Shown in pieces: positions 20,941 through 34,075 of a stretch of 64,000 nt of DNA. This DNA is from Mixia osmundae IAM 14324 (lineage: Eukaryota; Basidiomycota; Mixiomycetes; Mixiales; Mixiaceae). The translations under genes were made by a program, and so were the position numbers. The DNA is taken from assembly GCF_000708205.1 (NCBI RefSeq), contig NW_014575563.1, forward strand, positions 1,998,068 through 2,062,067, in the 5' to 3' direction. Position 1 is the stretch's first letter; every line of letters starts with the position of its first letter. Below the pieces are notes generated by a model, which was not told the origin of the DNA, ran no database searches, and worked only from the letters and a program-made list of their open reading frames with translations.

Positions 20941-22067
20941 GGTCAAGAAGTCAACTCGCCATTCACGCTGATCCTGTCAAGCGCAGCAGAAATATTGGCT
21001 GCTCAGAGATGTGTCCCAACAGAAAAGGCTCCAGTCAGTCAAAGCGATAGCACCAGTACCAGCCAGGCCAGAGCTTGCTGGCTCTTTGCCAGCATGTTCA
21101 GACGTTTCAGTCGTCGTCGCCGCTGGAAGGAAGCAGAGGCTGCTCTTATGCATGATTCATGATTTCGCAGAGTGGCATACAATTTGACGTCACACTGAAA
21201 CGTGTGCATTGTCTCGTGCTACGTCCTACCGTCTATGTGATCAAGGAGTCCGCAATCCCCAATTCGCAGGGGTATGCACCAGCACTACGCAGAAGCGCTT
21301 CCGATCTGGCACTGATGAAGTTCGCCNGATCTATCGATGGGCGCACGTACCNNNGATGAGCAGCAATCCCCAATTCGCAGGGGTATGCACCAGCACTACG
21401 CAGGAGCGCTTCCGATCTGGCACTGAAGAGTTTCGCCAGGTTTGTCGGCAAGTGCGGCAAGGAGTGGGAAGAAGAATTGGGCGCGCCTTTTATCGCGGTC
21501 TGAAGTGCAGGTTTGCAGACATAGCTCAGACGGCAGTCGCGCGCGTCACGTGATTGGTCTCTCAGCGCGCGGAACAAGCGAGTGAGCGGTCGACTTTCAG
21601 GTGAGGCGTGCCGGGCAGTCTTCATGCTATCGATCCTCACCTGTAGACGCCCTGAATGCACATCTTTCGAGGGCTTCGTGGAAATTGCACATAGAATGGG
21701 CGCTGTACTGGTCAGATCCGCCTGCCGATGTCTGGACTAGCTGTCCATGCATTGTGCGGGTTCAGCCCGCAAGGACGCTGCGCTCATCTAATCGCCTAGT
21801 GCTGACTCGCAGACGCACTCAGCTTGTCCTTGACCCGCGCAAAGTATCAGGCTTTCGTAGATCCTTTCAGGCCATTTGAGCGCCGAGCCTGGCTCCTCCA
21901 GAATGGACGACGCCGAGCAGTCGACCAGTGGCAAATACACCGATCGCGTGCGCCGTGTTGCGACAAGCTCACGATTCGACAAGATCCGGGTAACGCACCG
22001 GCCTCATCTGCTCGTCTGCTCTGAATGCAGCAGCTGTCGAACAGTCCGCTTTCTCTAGCCACAGAAG
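20941..22067. other. Non-coding spacer with ambiguous bases and a short direct repeat
   Basis: About 1.1 kb without a convincing gene. It contains an assembly ambiguity (n at 21327, nnn at 21352-21354) flanked by a ~75-bp direct repeat, and further right a TCACGTGA box immediately followed by ATTGG (21546-21557), a possible promoter element for WSS1. Short open frames here start with non-ATG codons or cross the ambiguous bases. Confidence 0.5.
21252..21437. repeat. Two ~75-bp direct repeat copies (period 111 bp) flanking ambiguous bases
   Basis: Copy 1 spans 21252-21326 and copy 2 spans 21363-21437; both start gcaatccccaattcgcag and share nearly all bases, with a few differences (agaagcg/aggagcg; gatgaag/gaagagt). 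The interval between them holds an n at 21327 and nnn at 21352-21354. Both copies contain gcgcttccgatct, one base from the end of a common sequencing-adapter sequence. This may be a genuine tandem repeat, or an imperfectly closed assembly gap. Confidence 0.7.
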
Positions 22068-23455
22068 ATGGTGCCCGGGCATCGAATCAAGCAACCTACT
22101 TCGACTCATCCGAATGAAGACATTACATTTGTGTCTTGTCTACGGGACCCATCGCTATCCGATCAAGACAGGGCGATGAAGCTCATGAACGGCCTGGCTG
22201 CCCAGTTCAGACGTATGACGAGAGCGAGATGTGAGCCCTCTGTTCGGCTCACGCAGATTGGCGCGCTTAGGAGACGAGAACAGACTATACGTGTAATTCG
22301 CTCGAAGAGGCTCCCTACAACACCGTTAGCAGTCTCGATAGCTCAGTCGTGCAGGACTGAAGACCTCGCAATGTCTGACAGGAATTTCTGGGCCGCAATT
22401 GGAACAAGGGCGAAGTGATTGAAATTGTGTTACGCAATGTCGACGGCAGCTTCCGACCTTTTGGCTCGCTCGTCGCCATCATGTGCCACGAGCTTGCCCA
22501 CAATGTGCACTCCAATCACGGTCCCAATTTTCAGAAACTTGACAAGGAACACCGCGAAGAGATCAAAGCGGCTCAAGGACAAGGCTACTTTGGCGAGGGC
22601 TTGTGGTCAGATGGCAGACAGCTCGAAACCAACGATCGCGTTGCAGGTGAGAACCATTTAGCACATTACGATATGGACCAGTATCTCTGCGCCGGTGACG
22701 GATCCAAGAAGCGGAAGAGTGCAAAACCTTCAAGGCGTCGTTCAAGATGGTACACACGCAGACCTGACAAGTACTCTGGCTCGGGAAGACCAGGCGGTCG
22801 AAAGGCCAAAGCGGGCAGCAAGAACAACAAAAAGGGCGCCTTTGCAGGCGAAGGTCAGACACTGGATGCAGACGAATCCTTTTTTCGCAAACGCGCGCAA
22901 AGTCAGACGGCCAAAGAGCTTCGAGCTGAAGCGGCAGAAAGGAGGCTGGCCGGTCTCCCGCCGGCTGGAAGTATCAACGGACCCATTGCTGGTGCCTCCT
23001 CTGCTGGCAAGAAGATCCAGCGTGACATAGAGGATGCAAGTGCTGTCTCTCTCGCTACAAGAACAGGGCTGACGGTGCTGCAGCTTTCAGCATCTTCTGA
23101 ATCAGATGACGATGCAGGCGTATACGGTTCGGGTGTACCCGTCTGGTCAGCTAGTGGAGAATCAGACGACGACATCGAAGAGGATGCCTTGCATTCTGTT
23201 CGGACGAACGGCACTTTGTCTACGCGTGCGGGTCCGAGCTCAAGCAGAAAGCTGATTCAGCCAAAGATTTCGCTCATAGGCGCCAAGTCGAATGGCAAAT
23301 CGACCGGCAAGTCCAAAGCTGAGTCAAAACGAAAAGTGCAGACAAAGGACGAAGCCCGTGCAAGCACACCAGGCTTTATCGTGATCGATAGCAGCGAGGA
23401 CGGCGACTCGGAAGGCGTGCCTGAGCAGCCTGCGAAGCGATCGCGACGGGATTAG
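22068..23455 (+). CDS. WSS1: WLM-domain DNA-dependent metalloprotease (Wss1-like)
   Basis: SUMO-associated protease of the Wss1/SPRTN type that removes DNA-protein crosslinks. Exons 22068-22230, 22284-22324, 22382-23455; 425 residues. The WLM domain occupies about residues 15-200: NEDITFVSCLRD, then NSLEEAPYNTEFLGRNWNKG across two introns, VIEIVLRNVDGSF, and the zinc motif HELAHNVHSNHG (HExxH plus a third His). The long C-terminal tail is basic and Ser-rich. Near the end, GFIVIDSSEDGDSEG is a good SUMO-interacting motif (hydrophobic core followed by acids). This is the first intact gene inside the inverted block. Confidence 0.9.
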
Positions 23456-23510
23456 GAGCGGTGTTCCTGGTTCGTTCTTGTTGATTGTACAACATACTGC
23501 ACTGTAGACC

Positions 23511-24430
<920 letters not shown>

Positions 24431-24704
24431 CTCGCGCTCCTGCCGTCTTCGCGTTGTGACAGTGCCGCGGCAGCGCGGAAGCCAACGCGAATGCAGCAGA
24501 AGTCAAACGACTCTGCGACTCTCCACACACACAGCACAAGCCCTTCCCACTCTTCACTTTCTACGCTCTGCTCGTGCGATGCCACCGACTTCTGCCAGCT
24601 GGCCGGCGGCTTCTCGCGATCGAAGAACTAACTATAAATCGAACAAGGTTTTGATCGCCAAAACAGCAGGGATGGGGAGCGAGCGTCTCATGCTGGTCTA
24701 GCAG

Positions 24705-26345
24705 ATGCAAGCGGCTCTGGGCATTGCGCCCGAGCCCGCACCTTTGTTGAACCACGTTCACACGGTCACTGTACAGCAGCAAGACGATGCGGACTTGGCA
24801 GAATTGCCAGTCCTCAACCAGTCAGATCCAGCGCCGGCTCTATCTTCGTTTGAGTCTGCCAACAGTACTCTGTCCAAGCGACCCACTTTCAGCAGCTTTG
24901 ACTCGTCCAGTTGGAGTATACCTAAAAAGTCACTGCGCCCAAATGCGCGCTCTGCACTCGCCCATATTGGTCAGATCGGTGCGGCTCCCGCAAGCACGAA
25001 GGAGCTGTCCTTCGTCTTGCCAAGAATTGATGGCGGTAGAGGGGCGATCGGATTTCTAGTACTCGCATGCATCACCGAAGCGCTCGCTTTCGGCCTCGCA
25101 GGCTCGTACGGCGTCATTCTAGACTACTACTTGCAAGTACCAGAGCTTGCGGATTCGCCCCACTCTGCTACCATCTTGCCTCTTGTCGGAACACTATCGG
25201 GCACAGTCGTATATTTCGGTGGACCTCTCATGCTAGCGCCACTCAATCGATATCCCCACAGAAGAAAGGCGATCGTATGGTCCGGTCACGCTCTTTTCTC
25301 GTTGGGCTTGGGACTGGCCAGCTTGGCAAAGACGCCTTGGCAGCTCTTGCTCACTCAGGGCGCGCTTCTCGGTCTGGGTGACACTCTGGCGTACTTCACC
25401 GTCTATACCTGGCTCACAGAATGGTTCGTGCGACGTAGAGATCTTGTGTCTAATCTCTTGCTGGCTGCTTCAGGCTTGGGCGGTGCTATAACGCCCCTCA
25501 TTGTCCACAAGCTGCTCGAGATGTACGGCTGGAGGACGACATTGCGCGCTCTTGCAGTGGGCCTCTTTGCACTCAAGGCACTCATCACGCCCTTCATGCA
25601 CTCGCGTCTTCACCAAGTCCACAATGCTGCAGGCCACGACCCTGGCGTCAAAGTCAGCGCATTCGATCGCATACCCCACCAATCGCCCATCGTCTGGCTG
25701 TGTGCACTGGCCGCTGTGGTACAGAGCACTGCAGAATTCACAATTGGCCTCTACCTTGCAAGCTTCGCTACCGCTGTAGGCGTCAATAGCACACACAGTA
25801 CTCTGCTCGTTACGCTCTTCAACCTCTGTGCTTGTTGCGGTCCCTTGCTTGTCGCTCTCGGGCTCCGCAAATTCAGTCCACACTGGGTTGCGATTGCGCA
25901 AACGACTACCAGCTCGCTCTTCGTTCTCACGCTGTGGGGCGCTTCCAGCTCTTATGGCGTACTCGTCGCATTTGCAATGATCATTGCGATCAGCTCCAGT
26001 GGCTATTCTGGCCTCTTTGGCAGCTTTGCAGAGTACATTCACAAAGACTCTTCGGGCAACACTCTCTGGGGCCTGCTCATGGCCACACGCGGCGTTGGCA
26101 ACCTCGTTGTCGGTCCGCTGGGCGCAGCACTGCTCAAGACAGAATTGACGGGCTTGCGCTGGCGTGGTTATGGCGTCGCTTCACCACAAGCGGGTCATTT
26201 CGGTGGCATCATTCTGTTCGTCGGACTCGCTTTCGCATCAGTCACTATCGTGCACCTGTCTGTCATTTTCATCGCGAGGCGAAGAGGCAGTCACGAGGAA
26301 CGGCCTGCCGAGCATGAGTCAGATTTGCTTGATCCAGTGATGTAG
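24705..26345 (+). CDS. Monocarboxylate-transporter-like MFS protein (intronless paralogue 1)
   Basis: Major-facilitator transporter of the MCT/SLC16 type (fungal relatives include Mch proteins), 546 residues in a single exon. About 150 N-terminal residues are hydrophilic and Ser/Pro-rich; then come DGGRGAIGFLVLACITEALAF (TM1 with the MCT-like DGG…G motif) and SYGVILDYYLQ, and about 12 hydrophobic segments in all, with the conserved loop RLHQVHNAAG and SAFDRIPHQSP in the central region. It is a direct tandem with the next gene, to which it is clearly paralogous (e.g. PHWVAI.TT.SS.., SSSGYSGLFGSFAE/SSGYSGLYGAFAD). The substrate is unknown. The lack of introns contrasts with the partner's two. 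Confidence 0.88.
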   Translation: MQAALGIAPEPAPLLNHVHTVTVQQQDDADLAELPVLNQSDPAPALSSFESANSTLSKRPTFSSFDSSSWSIPKKSLRPNARSALAHIGQIGAAPASTKELSFVLPRIDGGRGAIGFLVLACITEALAFGLAGSYGVILDYYLQVPELADSPHSATILPLVGTLSGTVVYFGGPLMLAPLNRYPHRRKAIVWSGHALFSLGLGLASLAKTPWQLLLTQGALLGLGDTLAYFTVYTWLTEWFVRRRDLVSNLLLAASGLGGAITPLIVHKLLEMYGWRTTLRALAVGLFALKALITPFMHSRLHQVHNAAGHDPGVKVSAFDRIPHQSPIVWLCALAAVVQSTAEFTIGLYLASFATAVGVNSTHSTLLVTLFNLCACCGPLLVALGLRKFSPHWVAIAQTTTSSLFVLTLWGASSSYGVLVAFAMIIAISSSGYSGLFGSFAEYIHKDSSGNTLWGLLMATRGVGNLVVGPLGAALLKTELTGLRWRGYGVASPQAGHFGGIILFVGLAFASVTIVHLSVIFIARRRGSHEERPAEHESDLLDPVM

Positions 26346-26513
26346 CATTGCACAGGCTGTTGAGCGTGATCGAGGAGATCGGCCATTGTGGCCGGAGATC
26401 CGCCGATCACGAACTGATAGAGCAGGCGTGCCCGTCTATCGCCTTTCCTAGGCCAGCCTCTTCAACTTCCTCGCGGGCCTGCTCGGACAGGCGAGCCTGA
26501 CGGCTCTGGCGCT

Positions 26514-28492
26514 ATGCAGTCTGCCTTGCTCAATGCGCCAGAGCCGGACCCAGTTCTCGAGCGAAGCTATACCGTCCGGGTTGCGGAAGGCTCCATTCAA
26601 GCTGCCAACTCGCCCGCACAGATCCCGGCAAGTCCGCCAGCTTTACTGGATTCACCGACAAGCCTCTTACCCGTACTCAACAAGCGTCCGCGGCTACACC
26701 ATAGCACATCCGGCGAGGACACCTACGATGACAGCTCGCCCGAATCTCCCAAGGGCTCCCTGTTCAAACGGCCTACACTCAACAAGTTAAGAACGTCCAG
26801 CTTGAGCACGTACAAGGTGCCTGTCAGGCCGAATGCTCGTGCTGCACTCGCTAGAATCGGGCAGATCAGTGCGGCTCCCACCGCAACGAAAGAGCTTACC
26901 TTTGAGCTTGCAAGAATCGACGGAGGCAGGGAAGCGTTGCGGTTCTTAGTGTATGCGTTCATCTTCGAAGCAACAACGACAGGCATCGGCAACTCCTACG
27001 GTGTCATGTTGGACTTTTATCTTCAACAGCCGACGTTTGCCGACTCGAAGGGCGCGGGGACGATCTTGCCGCTGGTTGGTACCACGGCAGCGAGCTGTTT
27101 GTATATCGGCGGACCCATCTTGCTCGCTCCGCTGAACCGCTGGCCACATCGCTGCAAGAGGCTAGCAATCTTCGGCACCATTGTCTACAGTGCCGGCCTG
27201 GCACTTGCAAGTACTTGTACCAAACCATGGCAGCTGCTCATCACGCAGGGCCTGATCACTGGACTCGCCGATGCTTTGGTGTATTTCACTACTTTCACCT
27301 GGCTGACCAGCTACTGGGTCAAGCGTCGGGACCTTGCGGCCAATATCTCCTTGGCCGGTGCAGGAGTGGGTGGCGCAGTCATGCCATTCGTCGTGCATAA
27401 GCTGCTTGATTCGTACGGATACCCCACGACGCTTCGTGCACTGGCTGTGGGGACCCTCGTGGTACGAGGGAGTCTGCTGCCATTCATGCATTCGCGGCTA
27501 CGTCATGTGCATCAAGCAGCAGGACGCGACCCCGGCGTCAAGCTTAGCGCATTCGATAGAATCCCACACCAGAATCCCTTAGTCTGGCTGTGCGCCTTTG
27601 GCAGCACTGTCCAATCTTTGAGTAAATTCGCAATCGGTCTGTACCTGCCAGCATTCGCAAATGCGCTTGGCTTGAGCACCGAGCAAGGCACTATCCTCGT
27701 CATGCTCAGTAAGCGCACAGACTAGTTATCGATGATGAATGCTGACATGATCCTCAGACAACCTGTGCGCGACAATGGGACCGCTGCTCGTCGGTCTGGC
27801 TGTACGCAAGCTCAACCCGCATTGGGTTGCGATCACGAAGACGACAGTGAGCTCGATGATCGTTCTTCTCCTGTGGGGCGCCAGCTCGACCTACGGCGTC
27901 TTGGTTGCCTTTGCCGTCGTCATTGGTATCACAAGCTCAGGCTATTCGGGTCTGTATGGTGCCTTTGCGGACGACATAACAAAGACGAGCAATAATGGCA
28001 ACACGCTTTGGGGAATGTTGACTCTTGCACGCGGAGTAGGGAACATTATCATCGGGCCCATCAGTGCAGCTCTGGTATGTAACCTATCCTCGCCAGGCCT
28101 ACTTTGCTGAATCTTGATAAAAGCTGCGCACAGAAGTCCCCGGCCTGAAATGGCGCGGCTACGGTGCTCACAGTCCTCAGGCTGGGCATTTTGGCCTGCT
28201 GATCCTCTTCACGGGCTGCACCTTCATCTTCGTGACTCTGATCCACCTGTTCATCATCGCGATTAGCGAACGAGTCGAAGGCCGCAACGCAGGCTCACCC
28301 TCGACTGAGCTGACGCCCGTTCAGCTTGCTGCGCAAGACGACGGGGAACTCAAGACCCAGACACCAGATGAACAGCAGCTTACTATACCTCACCAGCTTC
28401 CACGCCACAGCGCAGACCACAGCACACACAGTGCACACACACATCATTCCCGCGAGAATGTGACGGAGCTCGATATGCTCGATTTTGCTTGA
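26514..28492 (+). CDS. Monocarboxylate-transporter-like MFS protein (paralogue 2, three exons)
   Basis: Tandem paralogue of the preceding gene. Exons 26514-27708, 27758-28074, 28124-28492; 626 residues. It has a long hydrophilic N-terminus, then DGGREALRFLVYAFIFEATT, NSYGVMLDFYLQQP, AYFTVYTWLT/VYFTTFTWLT-type signatures and the shared RLRHVHQAAGRDPG and SAFDRIPHQNP. The C-terminal tail is longer and polar (Gln/His/Ser-rich, …HTHHSREN). Both introns (49 nt each) lie at positions that are continuous coding in paralogue 1 (MLN|NLCATMGPLL and AAL|LRTEVPGLKW). This shows that introns were lost from copy 1 or gained in copy 2. Substrate unknown; plasma or vacuolar membrane location is assumed from the family. 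Confidence 0.88.
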
Positions 28493-28600
28493 CCATCATG
28501 GTGTTGTAGTGCAATAGGGAATACAGTGACACGTTTGCGGAGCAAGGCAGATCCAGAAGTGCACGACAGATCGTACAGCCATGACGCAACGACGCGTAAT

Positions 28601-29733
28601 TTACTTGGGCGGAAGGACATTTTCTGCAAATTCACCATCGTAATTTCCTGGTCAAGATGGTCAGCAGGCACTGGAGGAGTCCAAATTTTGCATACCGGGC
28701 GGACTATAATTGCAGGACCAGAAGTAGCCCATGTTGCTGCAGAAGGTGACAGCGCAGCCCATTGATGTAGTGGATTGCCAGACCATCTGTTCTGCTGGTC
28801 AGCGATGCACATGCGCACATGAGCATGCATACCTGGGTGAAATGGCCAGCAGCATCGGAGAAGCCTGATATGATCTCGCGTCAGTCAAACACATTTGCAG
28901 GAGAGCGAGCACTGACCTGGATTCGAATAGTCATAGTACTTGACTTCATCTTGACCCCACGCTGTGTCAACTTCGGTCGGATTGATGTACCCGCTGGCGA
29001 TGTTCTCGCCATAGAGGTCGGTACCACTGTGCTGGAAGACGCATCGCTTGGTCCAGCTCTGCGCGAAAGCCGCAGCATCGGCATTCCAGGTCAGTGGCGC
29101 TGCCTGGAACTTGGCCCTGAATGCATTGGTCGTCTTGAGGAATTCGGCTTGCATCTGTGCAGGAGCACGAGTATAGTCGGGATTGCCATAGCTATCCAGG
29201 GGGATGGCAGTGCTCGAAGCAGAGGTCGTGCTGCTTGTCTTTGTGGTGCTTGGGCTCGTCTTTGTGGTGCTTGTGCTTGAGCTTGACTGTGTGGAGCTTG
29301 TGCTTGAGCTCGGCTTCGTTGTGCTAGTGCTAGAGACTGCCGAAGCTGGGCTACTCGACTTTGTCGTGCTCGTCAATGGCTTGGAGGTGCTTGTAGGCGG
29401 CGTAGACGTCGTCGTGCTCGCTGGCTTGCTGGTGGTAGTAACTGGCTTTGTGACGCTCGATGACTTTGCTGTCGTTGTCGGCTTAGCAGTGGTTTTCTTA
29501 CTTGAGGTCGTCTTTTTTGCTGGCTTGGCCCGCTTCTTGGGCTTCTTGGTCGATTTCTTCGTCGTCTTCTTCGCAGCTTTGACCTTTTGACGTCTGCGTG
29601 ATTTTGCATCGAATCGAGGTCCATCGGAGCATTCGGCCGAGCGCTTCGCTAGCTCGAGAGTGTCCTGTGGTACAGCTATAGAATGAACGACGACGGCAGT
29701 CGTTAGCAAGAACAGTATCGATGTCACCCGCAT
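28601..29733 (-). CDS. Secreted CAP/PR-1 (SCP) domain protein with Lys- and Ser/Thr-rich linker
   Basis: Pathogenesis-related-1-like (yeast Pry-type, sterol/lipid-binding) secreted protein. Exons 29733-28917, 28864-28833, 28786-28696, 28647-28601; 328 residues. A signal peptide occurs at the N-terminus (MRVTSILFLLTTAVVVHSIA), then a run of Lys-rich sequence (KKTTKKSTKKPKKRAK), then ~100 residues of Ser/Thr/Lys/Pro low complexity (probable O-glycosylated stalk). The CAP domain begins near FLKTTNAFRAKFQAAPLTWN; it includes SGTDLYGENIASGY, GHFTQMVWQSTTSMGCAV, and the terminal WSCNYSPPGNYDGEFAENV. All four introns' phases and the conserved cysteines agree with the family. It is transcribed divergently from RPS19. 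Confidence 0.92.
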
Positions 29734-30058
29734 GCTGATTATGTTATGGTGAAGAAGTCGAGTTGGCAGTGTTGGCGTCGAGCCTGGAGATATAGGTGGT
29801 TAGGTTCTCGTCGGGACCAGCCCAGATATCCGTATGTTAAATGAAGGTGACGGCAAGCAAGCGTTGCCTTGGCGGCGACGACCGATCCGGCCGAGAGGTG
29901 CTTAACACGCTCACTTGTTCTTTTTGGCTTCTTGCCGCGTTTGGAAAGCACGTGACATGCCTTCGATCTGATATCCTTCTTTTTTTTTGGAACGCAGGCG
30001 AGCGTGAGAGATTACGAGTCGCATCTGCTGAGCCACGCCCATAGCCAACGTTGACAAG
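29734..30058. promoter_or_regulatory. Divergent promoter between PR-1 gene and RPS19
   Basis: A 325-bp spacer shared by the secreted PR-1 gene (minus) and RPS19 (plus). It contains the E-box-like CACGTGAC at 29950-29957 and a run of eight T at 29981-29988, about 70-80 bp before the RPS19 start. Both kinds of element occur in fungal ribosomal-protein promoters, but function here is only inferred. Confidence 0.4.
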
Positions 30059-30699
30059 ATGCCGGGCGTTCGAGATGTCGCTGCAAACGACTTCATTACT
30101 GCATACAGCCAACACTTGAAGCGATCAGGTATGTTCAGCTACTGATATCGTCCCTGTACGCCCGGCAGAGGCTAGGGACGAGGTCGGAATCGAGGCTAAT
30201 TTTATTGCGAGCAGGCAAGCTGGAAGTGCCTACCTGGGTCGACATCGTCAAGACGGGTACCTTCAAGGAGCTAGCGCCGTATGACCCAGACTGGTTCTAT
30301 GTCCGCGCTGCCGCCGTCGCTCGTCATGTCTACCTCAGAAAACACGTCGGTGTCGGATCGCTGCAGAAGCTCCATGGTGGCTCGCAGAACAGGGGCAACC
30401 GTCCATCTCGTCATCGTGACGCATCAGGTGGGCTGAGCGTGACCAGCGAGATAGAGCCCAAGGCTGATTTGCGCTATCCGGCAGGCTCCGTCGAGCGCAA
30501 GGTGATGCAAGGCCTCGAAAAGATTGGCGTGCTCGAGAAGGACCCACGGGGTGGCCGAAGAATCAGCCAGGACGGACAGCGAGACTGTATGTGCCTCCTT
30601 GGCAGTACTGCTGACCAAGCTCATGGTCAAGCAGTGGACCGAATCGCATCCTCGCTCGTGGTGCGCGACGACGAGGAAGAGGCCGAGGATGATGAGTAG
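30059..30699 (+). CDS. RPS19: 40S ribosomal protein eS19
   Basis: Small-subunit ribosomal protein needed for 18S rRNA 3' processing and 40S assembly. Exons 30059-30128, 30215-30586, 30635-30699; 168 residues (usual 140-160). The protein starts MPGVRDVAANDFITAYSQHL, continues KRSG|KLEVPTWVDIVKTG, and carries the family core DPDWFYVRAAAVARHVYLRK and VGSLQKLHGGSQNRG, then LEKIGVLEKDPRGGRRIS. The last exon adds a short acidic tail (…DDEEEAEDDE), an extension beyond the yeast protein. Intron 1 is 86 nt, longer than most here, as is common for ribosomal-protein genes; intron 2 is 48 nt. Confidence 0.93.
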
Positions 30700-30965
30700 A
30701 CCGCTCGAGCACTCTCGGATGTGATTGTACTCTGGTCATGCATCGATTTGCAACTGCAGGCAATCGTCTGAGGACGGCAGAGTTCAGCTTAAGTGACATG
30801 TTTGCATTCCTCGGTCACAGATCCGACCATATTTCACACTTTGGATAGAACGAGAAGTATATAATTAGGCCTGCAGGTGAGCCTACAAGTCATGGATGAT
30901 ATGTCTATGGCGCCGGAATCTTTGATATCGATTTTGCAAGGAGGAGGTCGCGGCAGGGCAAGCTC

Positions 30966-31712
30966 TCATTTGATCTGTCGCGCGACACCAATGAGCGCAG
31001 GCCCGGGAGAGCCAGAGATCCGAGACTGACATTACCCGCTCCACCTCGTCCGGCACTGTGCATGTGAGGGTGTGCAGCAGCTTCGGCCTCGTACATCTTC
31101 TTGACGTCAGCCTCGTGAGCGGTCTCCGTCTTGTCGGCTTCGGCCGCGCGAGCACGATCGGCAGGATCGCGGCTTGGACTGCGAATGTTGCCTGCACCGC
31201 CACGGCCAGAGGTGTGGATATCACCCTTGCGGGCCTCGCGCGAGCGGGATCGCTCCTGCTGCTCTCTGGCGTCCTCGGCACGCTCTCTGCGCTCGACCGA
31301 CGGTGACTTTGATCGCGCCATGTTGCCCGCACCACCTCGACCGGTGGACATCAGTCGATCGGGCAGTGCGCCATGCTGGTGACCGCCTGCGCCGCCGTGG
31401 AACGCACGTCCTCTGCCTTCCTCTTCGGCTGGCGAGAGATACGATCAGCCCCGTCTACTGGCGGTCAGATTGGCCAAGTTTACCTGCAGATCCGTGGTGA
31501 TCGCGCTCTCGAGAAACATCGCGGCTTCTGCCACCGACTCGATTGGGCGAGAGTGCCTCTCTGACCTGTCCCACAACAGTCACAATCAGTTCACCGTCCT
31601 ACCCAACCACTCAGTCACTCGTCGGCGTCTTCCTCTGCAGACGCAGATCGACGCGAGCAGAGAAGACGTCAGAGAGGATGCGTGGACCGACCTTGTCTAG
31701 TGCGCCCGTCAT
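30966..31712 (-). CDS. PAR32: PAR32 family (DUF3602) GRGGAGN-repeat protein
   Basis: Small phosphoprotein family acting downstream of TORC1; yeast Par32 inhibits ammonium transporters. Proposed exons 31712-31692, 31565-31484, 31428-31031, 30974-30966; 169 residues. The repeat GRGGAGN occurs three times (STGRGGAGNMARSKS; TSGRGGAGNIRSPSR; SAGRGGAGN), with a related HGGAGGH upstream, separated by basic/acidic charged segments. If the intron 31030-30975 is spliced, the protein ends GRGGAGNIK; if it is not, translation continues to 30905. The middle exons join in phase. The first exon (MTGALDK) with its 126-nt intron is the weakest part and rests on phase only. Confidence 0.75.
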
Positions 31713-32053
31713 CGTAGCTGTGGAGTGACTTGCTTTGCCTGGTGCTGCAGAATGAAAAAGCGCACGATAACGACGAACGCAGCTTGGCAGAGCTCCCGAG
31801 AGACGCCACTTTGCATTGTGCTCTTTACTGTCGCTCGCGACGCTCACGGTCGTGCAGGCGTGGCGGACTCGACGGGCGACCACGAAGCCAGCAGAAGAAG
31901 AGTGTGTCCGGCTTGCATCATTGATCCAGTGGTCCGTCTACTGATCATGCTTTGCGTGGCAGACACCAAGCTCTGAGTGCAAGTTGAGCACATATAGCAG
32001 CCCACTACTAGGCAACATCGCTTGCAGCCTGCAGCCCAACCTCCGTCTTTGCC
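31713..32053. other. Divergent spacer between PAR32 and UGP1
   Basis: About 340 bp holding both promoters. The overlapping short frames on both strands show no family features. I see no obvious motif. Confidence 0.35.
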
Positions 32054-33944
<1,891 letters not shown>

Positions 33945-34075
33945 TGTAACATTGCAACCATGCTGAGCACCTCTGCGCGTGAGGACTGCTTCTCTCGGCT
34001 CTGACGCGGACGATCACGCGCGGCGCGCAAAACGCTCAAATTTCGTTCACGAGAGCCTCGACCTTGCTTGTCGTC

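Noticed and set aside
20836-21162. 108-codon plus-strand frame as a new gene
   Set aside because: No ATG-led, domain-bearing protein; the left end overlaps the TPS/TPP remnant, and the frame is best explained as chance in decayed sequence.
21247-21440. Tandem repeat as a transposon terminal repeat or CRISPR-like array
   Set aside because: Only two copies, no spacer regularity, no coding partner, and ambiguous bases between them.
29204-29590. 128-codon hydrophobic plus-strand frame (Val/Leu-rich)
   Set aside because: It is the antisense of the Ser/Thr/Lys-rich stalk of the PR-1 gene; low-complexity complement, not a membrane protein.
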